Shown here in pieces: positions 8,291-16,126 of a DNA stretch of 64,000 bases (positions are counted from its first letter, which is position 1; each line of letters opens with the position of its first letter). The stretch is taken from NCBI RefSeq assembly GCF_001718315.1, contig NZ_CP013364.1:496001-560000 (forward strand), in the 5' to 3' direction. The position numbers and the translations under genes were made by a program. The notes under the pieces are model-generated. The model saw only the letters and a program-made list of their open reading frames with translations. It did no database searches and had not been told where the DNA came from. This stretch comes from Burkholderia diffusa (lineage in GTDB: Bacteria; Pseudomonadota; Gammaproteobacteria; Burkholderiales; Burkholderiaceae).

Positions 8291-10261
8291 TCAGTCCGGC
8301 TCGACCCATGCGGCGACGTCGACCGCGCCGAGTTCCGGGCCGCCGAGCACGAAGCGCGCACCGTCCGGCGCCGGCAGCGCGCACGGCGCGTCGCCATAGT
8401 TGAGCGCGAACACGACACGCCCGCGCCGGCGCAAGCGCACGCCGTCCGGCAATGCACGCACCGGCAGTCCGGCGTCACGCGCGCAACGGGAGACGATCGC
8501 ACGCAACAGCGCGTGGTCGAAGCAGGCGGTCGCCATCGTCACGCGGCCGCGCCGCACGAGCGCGGGTACGCCGTCGTCGCATGCCGCGAGCACATCGATG
8601 CCGGTCGCCGATTCCATGTCGACGTGATCGCGCCATTTCAGCACGTGGCCGTCGACGCCGTCGAACGTGACGCGCGGCTTGAGCGACGGCCGCAGCGACT
8701 CGACCTGGCCGATCCGCACCGGCAGCACGTCGCGCAGCTTGCCGGGCGCGAGCCCCGGCGCGATCGCGAATTGCGCCGTGCGCGAGCCCGTGCGCGGCCC
8801 GAACAGCCAGTGCGCATCGCCGCGCGCGGCCTGCTCGGCGATACGATCCGTGACGACCGGCAGCGTCGGCGCGACGACGAGTGCATAACGCGACACGTCG
8901 GCATCGGCCGCGACGATGTCGACGTCGAGGCCGAGTTCGCGCAACGCGCGATACCAGTCGAATGCGTGCTGCTGGTAGTCGAAGTCGGCGCCGTGCGGTT
9001 GGATCCGGATCATCCAGTCGGCCTCGTAGTCGAACAGCAGCGCGACGCGAGCCGGCTCGCGCGCGCCGGTGACGAGCCCCACATCCAGCGCGGCCAGCTC
9101 GCGGGCGACGCGCGCGACTTCATGGCCACCCGGCGACAGCCGGTCGTCCGGCGCATTCAGCCCCGAGTGCAACTGCTCCTGCGCATGCGGATACTGCCGC
9201 CAGCGGAAATACGACACGAGTTCCGCGCCATGCGCGAACGCTTCCCACGTCCACACCCGCACCGCGCCGGAGTGCGGCACCGGGTTGTACGGCCCCCAGT
9301 TCACCGGCCCGGCCTGTTGCTCCATCACCCACATCCGCCCGTTGCCGACACCGCGATACAGGTCGTGCGAGAACGCCGAAACGTCCGGGTGGCCGGTACG
9401 AGCCCAGCGTCGCTTGTCCGCTTCGTCGAGCGGCAGCACTTCGGTGCGCGGCACCGGGTAGCTGTCCCACGCGGCGACATCGAGACCGCCGCGCGCAAAC
9501 GCATGGTGATCGAACTCGGTGAAAAAGCCCATGAAGTTGTGCAGCACGTCGCGACCCGGCGCGTGCGGACGGATCGCATCGACCTGCACGGCGTGGAACC
9601 GCGCGACCTCGTCCGACTGATAGCGGCGGAAGTCGAGCAGATGTGCGGGATTCGCATCGGTCGGCGTATGGCGCGGCAATTCGATCTCGTCGAAACCGCG
9701 ATATTCCATGCTCCAGAACACATTGCCCCACGCACGGTTCAGCGCGCCGATGTCGCCGTAGCGCACGGCGAGCCACGCGCGAAATCCTTCGAGCGCCGCA
9801 CGCGTATAGCTCGGCAGCGTGTTGTGACAGCCGAGCTCGTTGTCGGTCTGCCATGCGATCACCGCCGGATGCGCACCGTAGCGCCGTGCCATCGCGTCCG
9901 CGATGCGCACGCAGTGTTCGCGATACACGGGGCTCGCGATGTCGTAATGGCGGCGCGACCCGAACTGCCACACGGCGCCATCCGCGCCGACCGGCAGGAT
10001 CTCCGGATGGCGATCGACGAGCCATTTCGGCGGCGCGGCGGTCGGTGTGCCGAGCACGATCTTCAACTGCTGACCGGCGAGCGTGTCGATCGCTTCGTCG
10101 AGCCACGCCCAGTCATAGCGGCCAGGCTCCGGCTCCATCCGGCTCCATGCGAATTCGGCGATCCGCACGCGGCTCAGGCCCAGTTCGGCCATCCGCCTCG
10201 CGTCGCGAGCCCATTGTTCGCGCGGCCAGTGTTCGGGGTAATAGCAAACACCGAGATGCAT
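8291..10261 (-). CDS. Beta-galactosidase, GH42 family
   Basis: Releases galactose from galacto-oligosaccharides inside the cell; the 656-residue length is typical for GH42. It starts MHLGVCYYPEHWPREQW, the conserved family N-terminus. Acid/base Glu142 lies in WQTDNELG and nucleophile Glu314 in WVMEQQAGPVNWGP; the trimerisation domain follows (LLFDYEADWMIRIQP near 405) and a beta-sandwich at the C-terminus. No signal peptide, so cytoplasmic. It is downstream of the ABC permeases and upstream of the MFS gene in one operon, so imported oligosaccharides produced by GH53 are the probable substrate. This parallels GanA in the Bacillus subtilis gan operon. Confidence 0.94.
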   Translation of the reverse strand: MHLGVCYYPEHWPREQWARDARRMAELGLSRVRIAEFAWSRMEPEPGRYDWAWLDEAIDTLAGQQLKIVLGTPTAAPPKWLVDRHPEILPVGADGAVWQFGSRRHYDIASPVYREHCVRIADAMARRYGAHPAVIAWQTDNELGCHNTLPSYTRAALEGFRAWLAVRYGDIGALNRAWGNVFWSMEYRGFDEIELPRHTPTDANPAHLLDFRRYQSDEVARFHAVQVDAIRPHAPGRDVLHNFMGFFTEFDHHAFARGGLDVAAWDSYPVPRTEVLPLDEADKRRWARTGHPDVSAFSHDLYRGVGNGRMWVMEQQAGPVNWGPYNPVPHSGAVRVWTWEAFAHGAELVSYFRWRQYPHAQEQLHSGLNAPDDRLSPGGHEVARVARELAALDVGLVTGAREPARVALLFDYEADWMIRIQPHGADFDYQQHAFDWYRALRELGLDVDIVAADADVSRYALVVAPTLPVVTDRIAEQAARGDAHWLFGPRTGSRTAQFAIAPGLAPGKLRDVLPVRIGQVESLRPSLKPRVTFDGVDGHVLKWRDHVDMESATGIDVLAACDDGVPALVRRGRVTMATACFDHALLRAIVSRCARDAGLPVRALPDGVRLRRRGRVVFALNYGDAPCALPAPDGARFVLGGPELGAVDVAAWVEPD

Positions 10262-10297
10262 CGTGGATTCCTTGCAGAAGAATGAGAATTGGACAGG

Positions 10298-11149
10298 TCA
10301 GCCTTTCGTCGCGCCGAACGTGAGCCCCGCGACGAAATGCTTCTGCATCGCGAAGAACATCAGCACCGACGGCAGCGCGGCGAGCACCGAGCCTGCCGAC
10401 ACGATGTTCCAGGCGGTCGTCCACTGCCCCTTGAGCGCGGCGACGCCGACCGTGATCGGCGCCGCGTCGTCGCCTTGCGTGAGGCATAGCGCCCAGAAGT
10501 AGTCGTTCCACACGAACGTGAACACGAGGATCGCGAGGGCGGCGAGCGCCGGCCGCACGAGCGGCAGCACGACACGCCAGTAGATCGCCCACTCGGACGC
10601 GCCTTCGACGCGCGCGGCCTCGATCAGCTCGAACGGCAGCTCGCGGATGAAGTTGCGCAGGAACAGCGTGCAGAAGCCGGTCTGAAATGCGGTATGGAAC
10701 AGCACGAGCGCCCACACGGTGTTATAGAGGCCGACGCCGAGCATGATCTGCCGCACCGGGATCATCAGGATCTGGATCGGCACGAAGTTGCCGGCGACGA
10801 ACAACCCGAGCAGCACGAGATTGCCGCGGAACCGGTAGTTCGCGAGCGCGTGCCCCGCGAGCGACGCGAGCAGGATCGACGCGGCGACGGACGGCACCGT
10901 GATCAGGATGCTGTTCGCGAAGTAATGCAGCATCGGCGTCTGCGTGAGCGCGGCGCCGTAGTTCTCGGCCAGCGCGAACTGCTTCGGCCAGTCCCAGTAG
11001 TGGCCGGCCATGATCTCGTCGGTCGAGCGGACCGACGTGACGAGTACCGCGAGCAGCGGCACGAGCCACAGCGCGAGCGCGCACGGCAGCGACAGCCGGT
11101 ACAGCCAGCGGGCGGGACGTCCCCAGCGGGACACGGGCATCGGGTACAT
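10298..11149 (-). CDS. ABC sugar permease, MalG/GanQ-like
   Basis: Inner-membrane permease of a CUT1 carbohydrate importer, 283 residues with six predicted helices. The cytoplasmic EAA loop reads ELIEAARVEGASEWAIYWRVVLPLVRPAL near residue 190, where it docks on the ATPase. The ATG at 11149 has AAGGA 8 bases upstream; an ATG three codons later is possible. It begins 12 bases after the stop of the MalF-like permease. It ends 36 bases before the GH42 start. Substrate (galacto-oligosaccharide) is inferred from the neighbours. Confidence 0.93.
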   Translation of the reverse strand: MYPMPVSRWGRPARWLYRLSLPCALALWLVPLLAVLVTSVRSTDEIMAGHYWDWPKQFALAENYGAALTQTPMLHYFANSILITVPSVAASILLASLAGHALANYRFRGNLVLLGLFVAGNFVPIQILMIPVRQIMLGVGLYNTVWALVLFHTAFQTGFCTLFLRNFIRELPFELIEAARVEGASEWAIYWRVVLPLVRPALAALAILVFTFVWNDYFWALCLTQGDDAAPITVGVAALKGQWTTAWNIVSAGSVLAALPSVLMFFAMQKHFVAGLTFGATKG

Positions 11150-11160
11150 TTTCGCGGTCC

Positions 11161-12078
11161 TTACGATTCGACGCGCACCAGCTTGCGCAGCTGCCACACG
11201 ATATAGACGAGCATGATCGCGAACAGCACGACCGCGATCGCGGCGGAATAGCCTTCGCGGTAGTACTTGATCGCCTGGTCGACCATGAAGTACGCGAGCA
11301 CGGTCGAGCTGTCGAACGGGCCGCCGCCCGTCATCACGGAGATCAGGTCGAAACTGCGCAGCGCGCCGATCACGGTCAGCACCACCGCCATGAAGGTCGC
11401 GGGCCGCAACTGCGGCAGGATCACGTGCCACAGCAGCGTGAAGCCGCGCGCGCCTTCCATTCGCGCCGCCTCGACGATCTCGCCGTTGATGCCGGTGAGC
11501 CCGGTCAGGTAGAGGATCATGCAGAACGGAATCTGCGGCCACAGCGCGGCGGCGATCACGCCGTAGGTCGCATAACGCGGATCGCCGAGCACCGGGATCC
11601 CGTGCCCGACGATCAGCTTCAGCAGTCCGAACGTTGGATCGTAGAACCACGAGAACACCAGGCCGACGACGACGCCCGGCAGCACGAACGGCGCGAAGAA
11701 CAGCGACTTCACGAGCCGGATCCCGAACACGTTCTGGTTCAGGTACAGCGCCAGCGCAAGTCCGAGCGGCGGCGCGGCGAGGAACAGCACGAGCCACAGC
11801 ACGTTGTTCCTGAGCGCGACGTAGAACGTATCGGACTGCAGCAGCTCGCGATAATTGTCGAGCCCTGCGTAGGTCATCGGCGTCATCCCGTCCCAGTGAT
11901 GGAAGCTCAGCCAGATGCTGCTGACGATCGGATACAGCACGAACACGGTGAAGAGCGCGAATCCCGGCAGCACGAACAGCAGCGCCGCGCGGTTGCGCCG
12001 GCGCGCAAGAGACGCACGCGCATGCCGCCGCGGGCCGGCTTCGCGGCGCACGGCGCTTTCGGACAAGCTGGTTGACAT
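11161..12078 (-). CDS. ABC sugar permease, MalF/GanP-like
   Basis: Partner permease, 305 residues. A basic cytoplasmic N-terminus (RREAGPRRHARASLARRR) precedes the first helix (ALLFVLPGFALFTVFVLYPIV), followed by five more. The EAA loop is EIVEAARMEGARGFTLLWHVILPQLRPA near residue 200. It pairs with the MalG-like permease to form the channel of the CUT1 transporter. A 102-base gap containing a strong hairpin separates it from the upstream binding-protein gene, as in many maltose-type operons. Confidence 0.93.
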   Translation of the reverse strand: MSTSLSESAVRREAGPRRHARASLARRRNRAALLFVLPGFALFTVFVLYPIVSSIWLSFHHWDGMTPMTYAGLDNYRELLQSDTFYVALRNNVLWLVLFLAAPPLGLALALYLNQNVFGIRLVKSLFFAPFVLPGVVVGLVFSWFYDPTFGLLKLIVGHGIPVLGDPRYATYGVIAAALWPQIPFCMILYLTGLTGINGEIVEAARMEGARGFTLLWHVILPQLRPATFMAVVLTVIGALRSFDLISVMTGGGPFDSSTVLAYFMVDQAIKYYREGYSAAIAVVLFAIMLVYIVWQLRKLVRVES

Positions 12079-12136
12079 GAGGTGACCTTCGACGAAACGG
12101 ACGTAACTGACGAAACGGGCGCGACGGTGACGCCGA

Positions 12137-12173
12137 CGCGCCGGGCCGGGCCGGTGTTCGCCGGCCCGGCGCG
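12137..12173 (-). terminator. Strong intergenic hairpin between binding protein and permeases
   Basis: A perfect 13-bp stem (CGCGCCGGGCCGG and its complement, 12137-12149 and 12161-12173) with an 11-base loop. It lacks a T-run, so it may protect the 3' end of the binding-protein message or partly stop transcription, which would make binding protein more abundant than permease. Confidence 0.55.
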
Positions 12174-12180
12174 CGGTGCA

Positions 12181-13419
12181 TCACTTCCGATAGATGCGCT
12201 TGCGAGTCTGCTCAAGCCGCTGCAGGATCGCGTCGAGCTGCGTCGGGTCGGACAGGAACTGCTGCATCGCCTTCATCCCCTCGTCCGCCATTTCCTTCGT
12301 CATGTCGCGGTCGTAGAACTGCGCGATGCCGCCCGGCGTGGTCGCGAGGGTGCGGAAGCCGATCTTCGAGATCGGGTCCTGCGGCTCGGGCGCCTTGTTG
12401 TTCGACGGCAGTTGCCCCATTCCCTTCGCGAATTCGCCGTTGACCGCCGGTTGCCCCATGAACGCGAGCAGGCGACGTGCATCCGCCTTGTTGTGCGCCT
12501 TCGCCGGCACGATCATCACGTTGACCGGACCATCCTCGGCAAGCGGCACCGACGCGTCGATCACCGGGAAGCGGAAGAAACTGATCGGGTTGCGCGTCGC
12601 GCTCAGCAGGCCCGCTGAATACCAGGTGCCCATCAGCGTCATCGCGGCCTGGCCGTTGACGATCAGCGGGCTCAGCGAATCGACGTCGTAGGACAGCGCG
12701 TTGTCGATGAAATACTTGTCGTCGATCAGCTTCTTCCATGCCGCGTACACGGCCCTCACGCGCGGATCGGTATACGCGACGTCGCCGGCCATCAGCTTCT
12801 GGTGGAATGCGTAGCCGTTGATCCGCAAGTCGAGGTAGTCGAACCACGCGGCCAGCGTCCACGCATCGCGCGCGGCGACCGCGATCGGCGCAATGCCGGC
12901 CGCCTTCAGCTTGCGGCATGCATCCAGAAACTGCGGCCAGTCGGCCGGCTCGCCGTGAATGCCGGCCTTCTCGAACAGGTCCTTGCGGTAGAACAACCCA
13001 TATGCGTCATAGCCGAGCGGCAAACTGTAAAGCTTGCCGCCGTAGGTCGACGACTGCTTGACGGCCGCATACGTGTCGTACCAGCCGTTCTTCTGCCAGT
13101 CCGCGCTCAGGTCCTCGATCAGCCCGCGTTTCGCGAAATACGCGAGCCGCTCGCCGTTGTTCCAGCTCAGCACGTCGGGCGGATCGGTCGCGAGCCAGCC
13201 GGACATCTGCACCTTGTACGCCTCCTCGCCGACGTAGCTGATCTTCAGGTCGACGTCGGGATTCGCCTTGTGGAACTGGTCGAACACCGCTTGCCACGTC
13301 GCGCGCTGGTTGCCGCGCGCGGCGACGTTCACCTTGAGCGTGCCCGCGTCGGCCGTCTGCGCAGTGAACGCGGCGGCAATAGTCAAGGCAAGCAGCAGTC
13401 GGCTCGCACGAAGTCTCAT
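12181..13419 (-). CDS. ABC sugar-binding protein, extracellular family 1
   Basis: Periplasmic solute receptor of the CUT1 importer, 412 residues. The signal peptide is residues 1-26 (MRLRASRLLLALTIAAAFTAQTADA) with an AXA cleavage site. The mature part begins GTLKVNVAARGNQRATWQAVFDQF and carries hallmark stretches PPDVLSWNNGERL, YSLPLGYDAYGLFYRKDLFEKAGI and GQAAMTLMGTWYSAG. The ATG at 13419 has AGGAGA at good distance; 104 upstream in-frame codons overlap the ATPase gene and are a shadow. It follows the ATPase gene after 61 bases. Ligand is inferred to be galacto-oligosaccharide from GH53/GH42 linkage. Confidence 0.93.
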   Translation of the reverse strand: MRLRASRLLLALTIAAAFTAQTADAGTLKVNVAARGNQRATWQAVFDQFHKANPDVDLKISYVGEEAYKVQMSGWLATDPPDVLSWNNGERLAYFAKRGLIEDLSADWQKNGWYDTYAAVKQSSTYGGKLYSLPLGYDAYGLFYRKDLFEKAGIHGEPADWPQFLDACRKLKAAGIAPIAVAARDAWTLAAWFDYLDLRINGYAFHQKLMAGDVAYTDPRVRAVYAAWKKLIDDKYFIDNALSYDVDSLSPLIVNGQAAMTLMGTWYSAGLLSATRNPISFFRFPVIDASVPLAEDGPVNVMIVPAKAHNKADARRLLAFMGQPAVNGEFAKGMGQLPSNNKAPEPQDPISKIGFRTLATTPGGIAQFYDRDMTKEMADEGMKAMQQFLSDPTQLDAILQRLEQTRKRIYRK

Positions 13420-13480
13420 CGTTGTCTCCTGGTATTGGTGTGATGGGTGCCGCATCGCGCGGCAGGTCGGCATTGCACCG

Positions 13481-14635
13481 CTATGCGAACGCCGCTTCGG
13501 CGTGGATGGCCGGCAATGCGATGCCGGCCTCGTCGAACACGTGACAGCGCGACGGCGACATGCGAAACGCATGCCGCTCACCGCGCCGCAATGCGGCCTG
13601 GCCCGGCAGTTTCGCGAGCAACGGCATGCCGCCTGGCTGGTCGAGATGCACGTAGGCGGCTTCGCCGAGCTGCTCGACGAGCGCGATGTCGCGGACGATT
13701 GCCGGCTGGTCGGCATCGCCCGACGCGGCAACCGTGAGATGCTCGGGACGAATTCCGAGCGTCACGCGCGCACCGCTGCCGACGTGGCGCGGCAGCGGCC
13801 GATCGCGTAGCGTCAGCGTTTCGCCGGTGCCTTCCAGCCGCAGCCGGCAGCCGTGCGCATCGCCCGCTTCGACGACGGCCGGCAGGAAGTTCATCCGCGG
13901 CGAGCCGATGAAGCCCGCAACGAAGCGGTTGGCCGGCCGGTGATACAGCTCGAGCGGCGCACCGGCCTGCGCGATGCTGCCGAAGCGCGCGACGTCGTCG
14001 CCCGCGTGCAGCAGCACGATCCGGTCGGCCAGCGTCATCGCCTCGATCTGGTCGTGCGTGACGTAGACCGAACTCGACTGCGTGAAGCGCGCGTGCAGGC
14101 GGGCGATTTCGACACGCGTCTGGCCGCGCAGCGTCGCGTCGAGATTCGACAGCGGCTCGTCGAACAGGAACACGCGCGGCTCGCGCACGATCGCGCGGCC
14201 GATCGCGACGCGCTGCCGCTGGCCGCCCGACAACGCCTTCGGCTTGCGATCGAGCAGCGCTTCGAGTTGCAGCACGCGCGCGGCTTCGGTCACGCGACGC
14301 CGGATCTCGTCCTTCGGCGTGCCGGCGATGCGCAGCCCGAAACCGATGTTGTCGAACACGGTCATGTGCGGAAACAGCGCATAACTCTGAAACACCATCG
14401 CGACGCCGCGCTCGGCGGGCGGCGTGTCGTTCATCCGCGCGCCGCCGATCCGCAACTCGCCTTCGGTCACGTCCTCGAGCCCGGCGATCATCCGCAGCAA
14501 CGTGGACTTGCCGCAACCCGACGGACCAAGAAACACGCAGAATTCGTGCGACGCGATCTCGAGGTTCACGTCGCGCAGCACCGGCGCGTGATCGCCGTAG
14601 CGCTTCGAGACGTCCTTCAATGAAATGGCGGTCAT
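13481..14635 (-). CDS. ABC sugar importer ATPase, UgpC/MsmK type
   Basis: Energises the CUT1 importer at the cytoplasmic membrane face. 384 residues: Walker A GPSGCGKST at 37-45, Q-loop, signature LSGGQRQR near 136, Walker B VFLFDEP near 160, H-loop YVTHDQIEAM. A C-terminal TOBE domain (residues 240-370, VTLGIRPEHLTV) is present. First gene of the minus-strand galactan operon: its ATG is only about 37 bases from the LacI-type operator at 14672-14693, so repression would shut the whole operon. The order ATPase then binding protein is less usual than binding protein first. Confidence 0.95.
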   Translation of the reverse strand: MTAISLKDVSKRYGDHAPVLRDVNLEIASHEFCVFLGPSGCGKSTLLRMIAGLEDVTEGELRIGGARMNDTPPAERGVAMVFQSYALFPHMTVFDNIGFGLRIAGTPKDEIRRRVTEAARVLQLEALLDRKPKALSGGQRQRVAIGRAIVREPRVFLFDEPLSNLDATLRGQTRVEIARLHARFTQSSSVYVTHDQIEAMTLADRIVLLHAGDDVARFGSIAQAGAPLELYHRPANRFVAGFIGSPRMNFLPAVVEAGDAHGCRLRLEGTGETLTLRDRPLPRHVGSGARVTLGIRPEHLTVAASGDADQPAIVRDIALVEQLGEAAYVHLDQPGGMPLLAKLPGQAALRRGERHAFRMSPSRCHVFDEAGIALPAIHAEAAFA

Positions 14636-14671
14636 CGCGCTCTCCTCTCCTGGTCAGGCGCTTCGGGTTAC

Positions 14672-14693
14672 AAAATTTAAACGCTTAAATTTT
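14672..14693. promoter_or_regulatory. LacI-type operator between the galactan operon and its regulator
   Basis: A 22-base near-perfect inverted repeat with core TTTAAACGCTTAAA (14676-14689); 10 of 11 pairs match. It shares 13 of 14 core bases with the site before the GH53 gene (5715-5728). It lies between the divergent operon and LacI-family gene, 177 bases upstream of the latter. Confidence 0.78.
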
Positions 14694-14869
14694 GATGGTG
14701 CAATTCGCCCGGTTCGCCGTACCATGTCGTCTCCTTGATCTGATGTGTCGAGAAATTAGCGTATCGCCTGTCCCTGTGCAACTTGTGGGACGCACTCCCA
14801 GAATATGAGCAGATACTCTCACGCTTCCCTTTCCTCGCGCAGCGTTGCCCCTCCGTCCCGAGGCTCTAT

Positions 14870-15883
14870 ATGGTGACGCTCGCGCAAGTCGCGCAGCGCG
14901 CGAACGTCACCGCGGCGACGGTCTCGAACGTGCTGCGCAATCCGCAGAAGGTGAAGCCGGCGACCGTCGAGCGCGTGATGGCGGCGATCCGCGAGCTCGG
15001 CTATCGGCCGAACCTGACCGCACGGGCGCTGGCCGAGGGCCGCACGTCCACGCTCGCGTTGATGCTGTCGAACATCACGAACCCGTTCTATCCGGAATTC
15101 GTGCTGGCCGCCGAGCGCGAGGCGCGCAAGCGCGGCCATTACCTGCTGGTGTCCAATACCGACGATGATCCCGCGATCACGCGCAACTACCTCGAGCGGA
15201 TCGCGGGGACGCTCGCGGCCGGCGCGATCGTGATGAACACCGATCTCACGGAAGCCGAACTCGCCGACATCGCGCGCCACGGCGCATCGATCGTGCTGTG
15301 CATGTGGGAACACGTGCATGCATCGCGCACGCTGCCGTGCGTGACCGTCGATTTCGCTGCTGCGGGCGCGCTGGCGGCCGCACACCTCTCCGGGCTGCGG
15401 CATCGCGCGTTCGGCGCGCTCGTCGGCAAGGGGTCGGGCGGTCCGCAGTCGATACGGCTGCGCGGTTTCGCGGACGAGCTCACGGCACGCGGCCATCGGG
15501 CCGACGCGCTGACGACGGTGTCGGCACATGATTCGATCGAAGGCGGCTACGAAGCGGCCACCGCGCTGTTGCGCGAGAAGCCCGGCCTCACCGCGCTGTT
15601 CGCGACCAACGACCTGATGGCGATCGGAGCGATGCAGGCCGCCGCCGATCTCGGGCTGCGTGTACCGGCCGATCTGTCGGTGGTCGGGATGACCGATATC
15701 CAGCTCGCGCACCAGTTCCGCCCCGCGCTGACGACGGTGCGGTTCCCGACGTCGCAGATCGCCGCGCGAGCGATCGCGCTGACGCTCGACATGATCGACG
15801 GCGTCGAGCCGGCCGCGGCCGTGCATACGATCGGAGCGCCGGAGCTCGTGGTGCGGGAATCGACGGCGGCGGCGCCGGATTGA
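14870..15883 (+). CDS. LacI-family repressor, probable galactan regulator
   Basis: A 337-residue regulator. Residues 2-50 form the LacI helix-turn-helix and hinge (VTLAQVAQRANVTAATVSNVLRN, then LGYRPNLTARALAEGRT); the rest is a periplasmic-binding-protein-like effector domain (LALMLSNITNPFYPEF, TALFATNDLMAIGAM). The ATG at 14870 has GAGG 6 bases upstream; 29 upstream in-frame codons do not look like a regulator and are excluded. It diverges from the operon across a LacI-type operator, and a second operator precedes the GH53 gene. By analogy with GanR of Bacillus subtilis, galactose or a galacto-oligosaccharide is the expected inducer; this is inference. Confidence 0.9.
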   Translation: MVTLAQVAQRANVTAATVSNVLRNPQKVKPATVERVMAAIRELGYRPNLTARALAEGRTSTLALMLSNITNPFYPEFVLAAEREARKRGHYLLVSNTDDDPAITRNYLERIAGTLAAGAIVMNTDLTEAELADIARHGASIVLCMWEHVHASRTLPCVTVDFAAAGALAAAHLSGLRHRAFGALVGKGSGGPQSIRLRGFADELTARGHRADALTTVSAHDSIEGGYEAATALLREKPGLTALFATNDLMAIGAMQAAADLGLRVPADLSVVGMTDIQLAHQFRPALTTVRFPTSQIAARAIALTLDMIDGVEPAAAVHTIGAPELVVRESTAAAPD

Positions 15884-16083
15884 CGTACGTTGCGCGTTCG
15901 CGGCCGCCCGGGAATGCGTCGACCGCAACGAACGAATCGATCGATATGAAAACTGCGCTGGAACGGTGGCAGCAACCCGCTCGCGCATAACGCCCGACAT
16001 CAATTGAAACGCGCTGCCCGATCGCTTTGGATCACGAAACGAACATCACAAACAGATCGACTACCAAATCGTCCATCACTAAA

Positions 16084-16119
16084 CCGGCCGCTCACAAAAA
16101 CCGCATCGCAAGCGGCCGG
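16084..16119 (-). terminator. Hairpin after the autotransporter gene
   Basis: A 9-bp inverted repeat CCGGCCGCT / AGCGGCCGG (16084-16092 and 16111-16119, 18-base loop) starts 8 bases past the autotransporter stop. Read on the minus strand it is followed by TTTAGTG, a short T-run, so a weak intrinsic terminator is plausible. Confidence 0.45.
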
Positions 16120-16126
16120 CCCGCGC

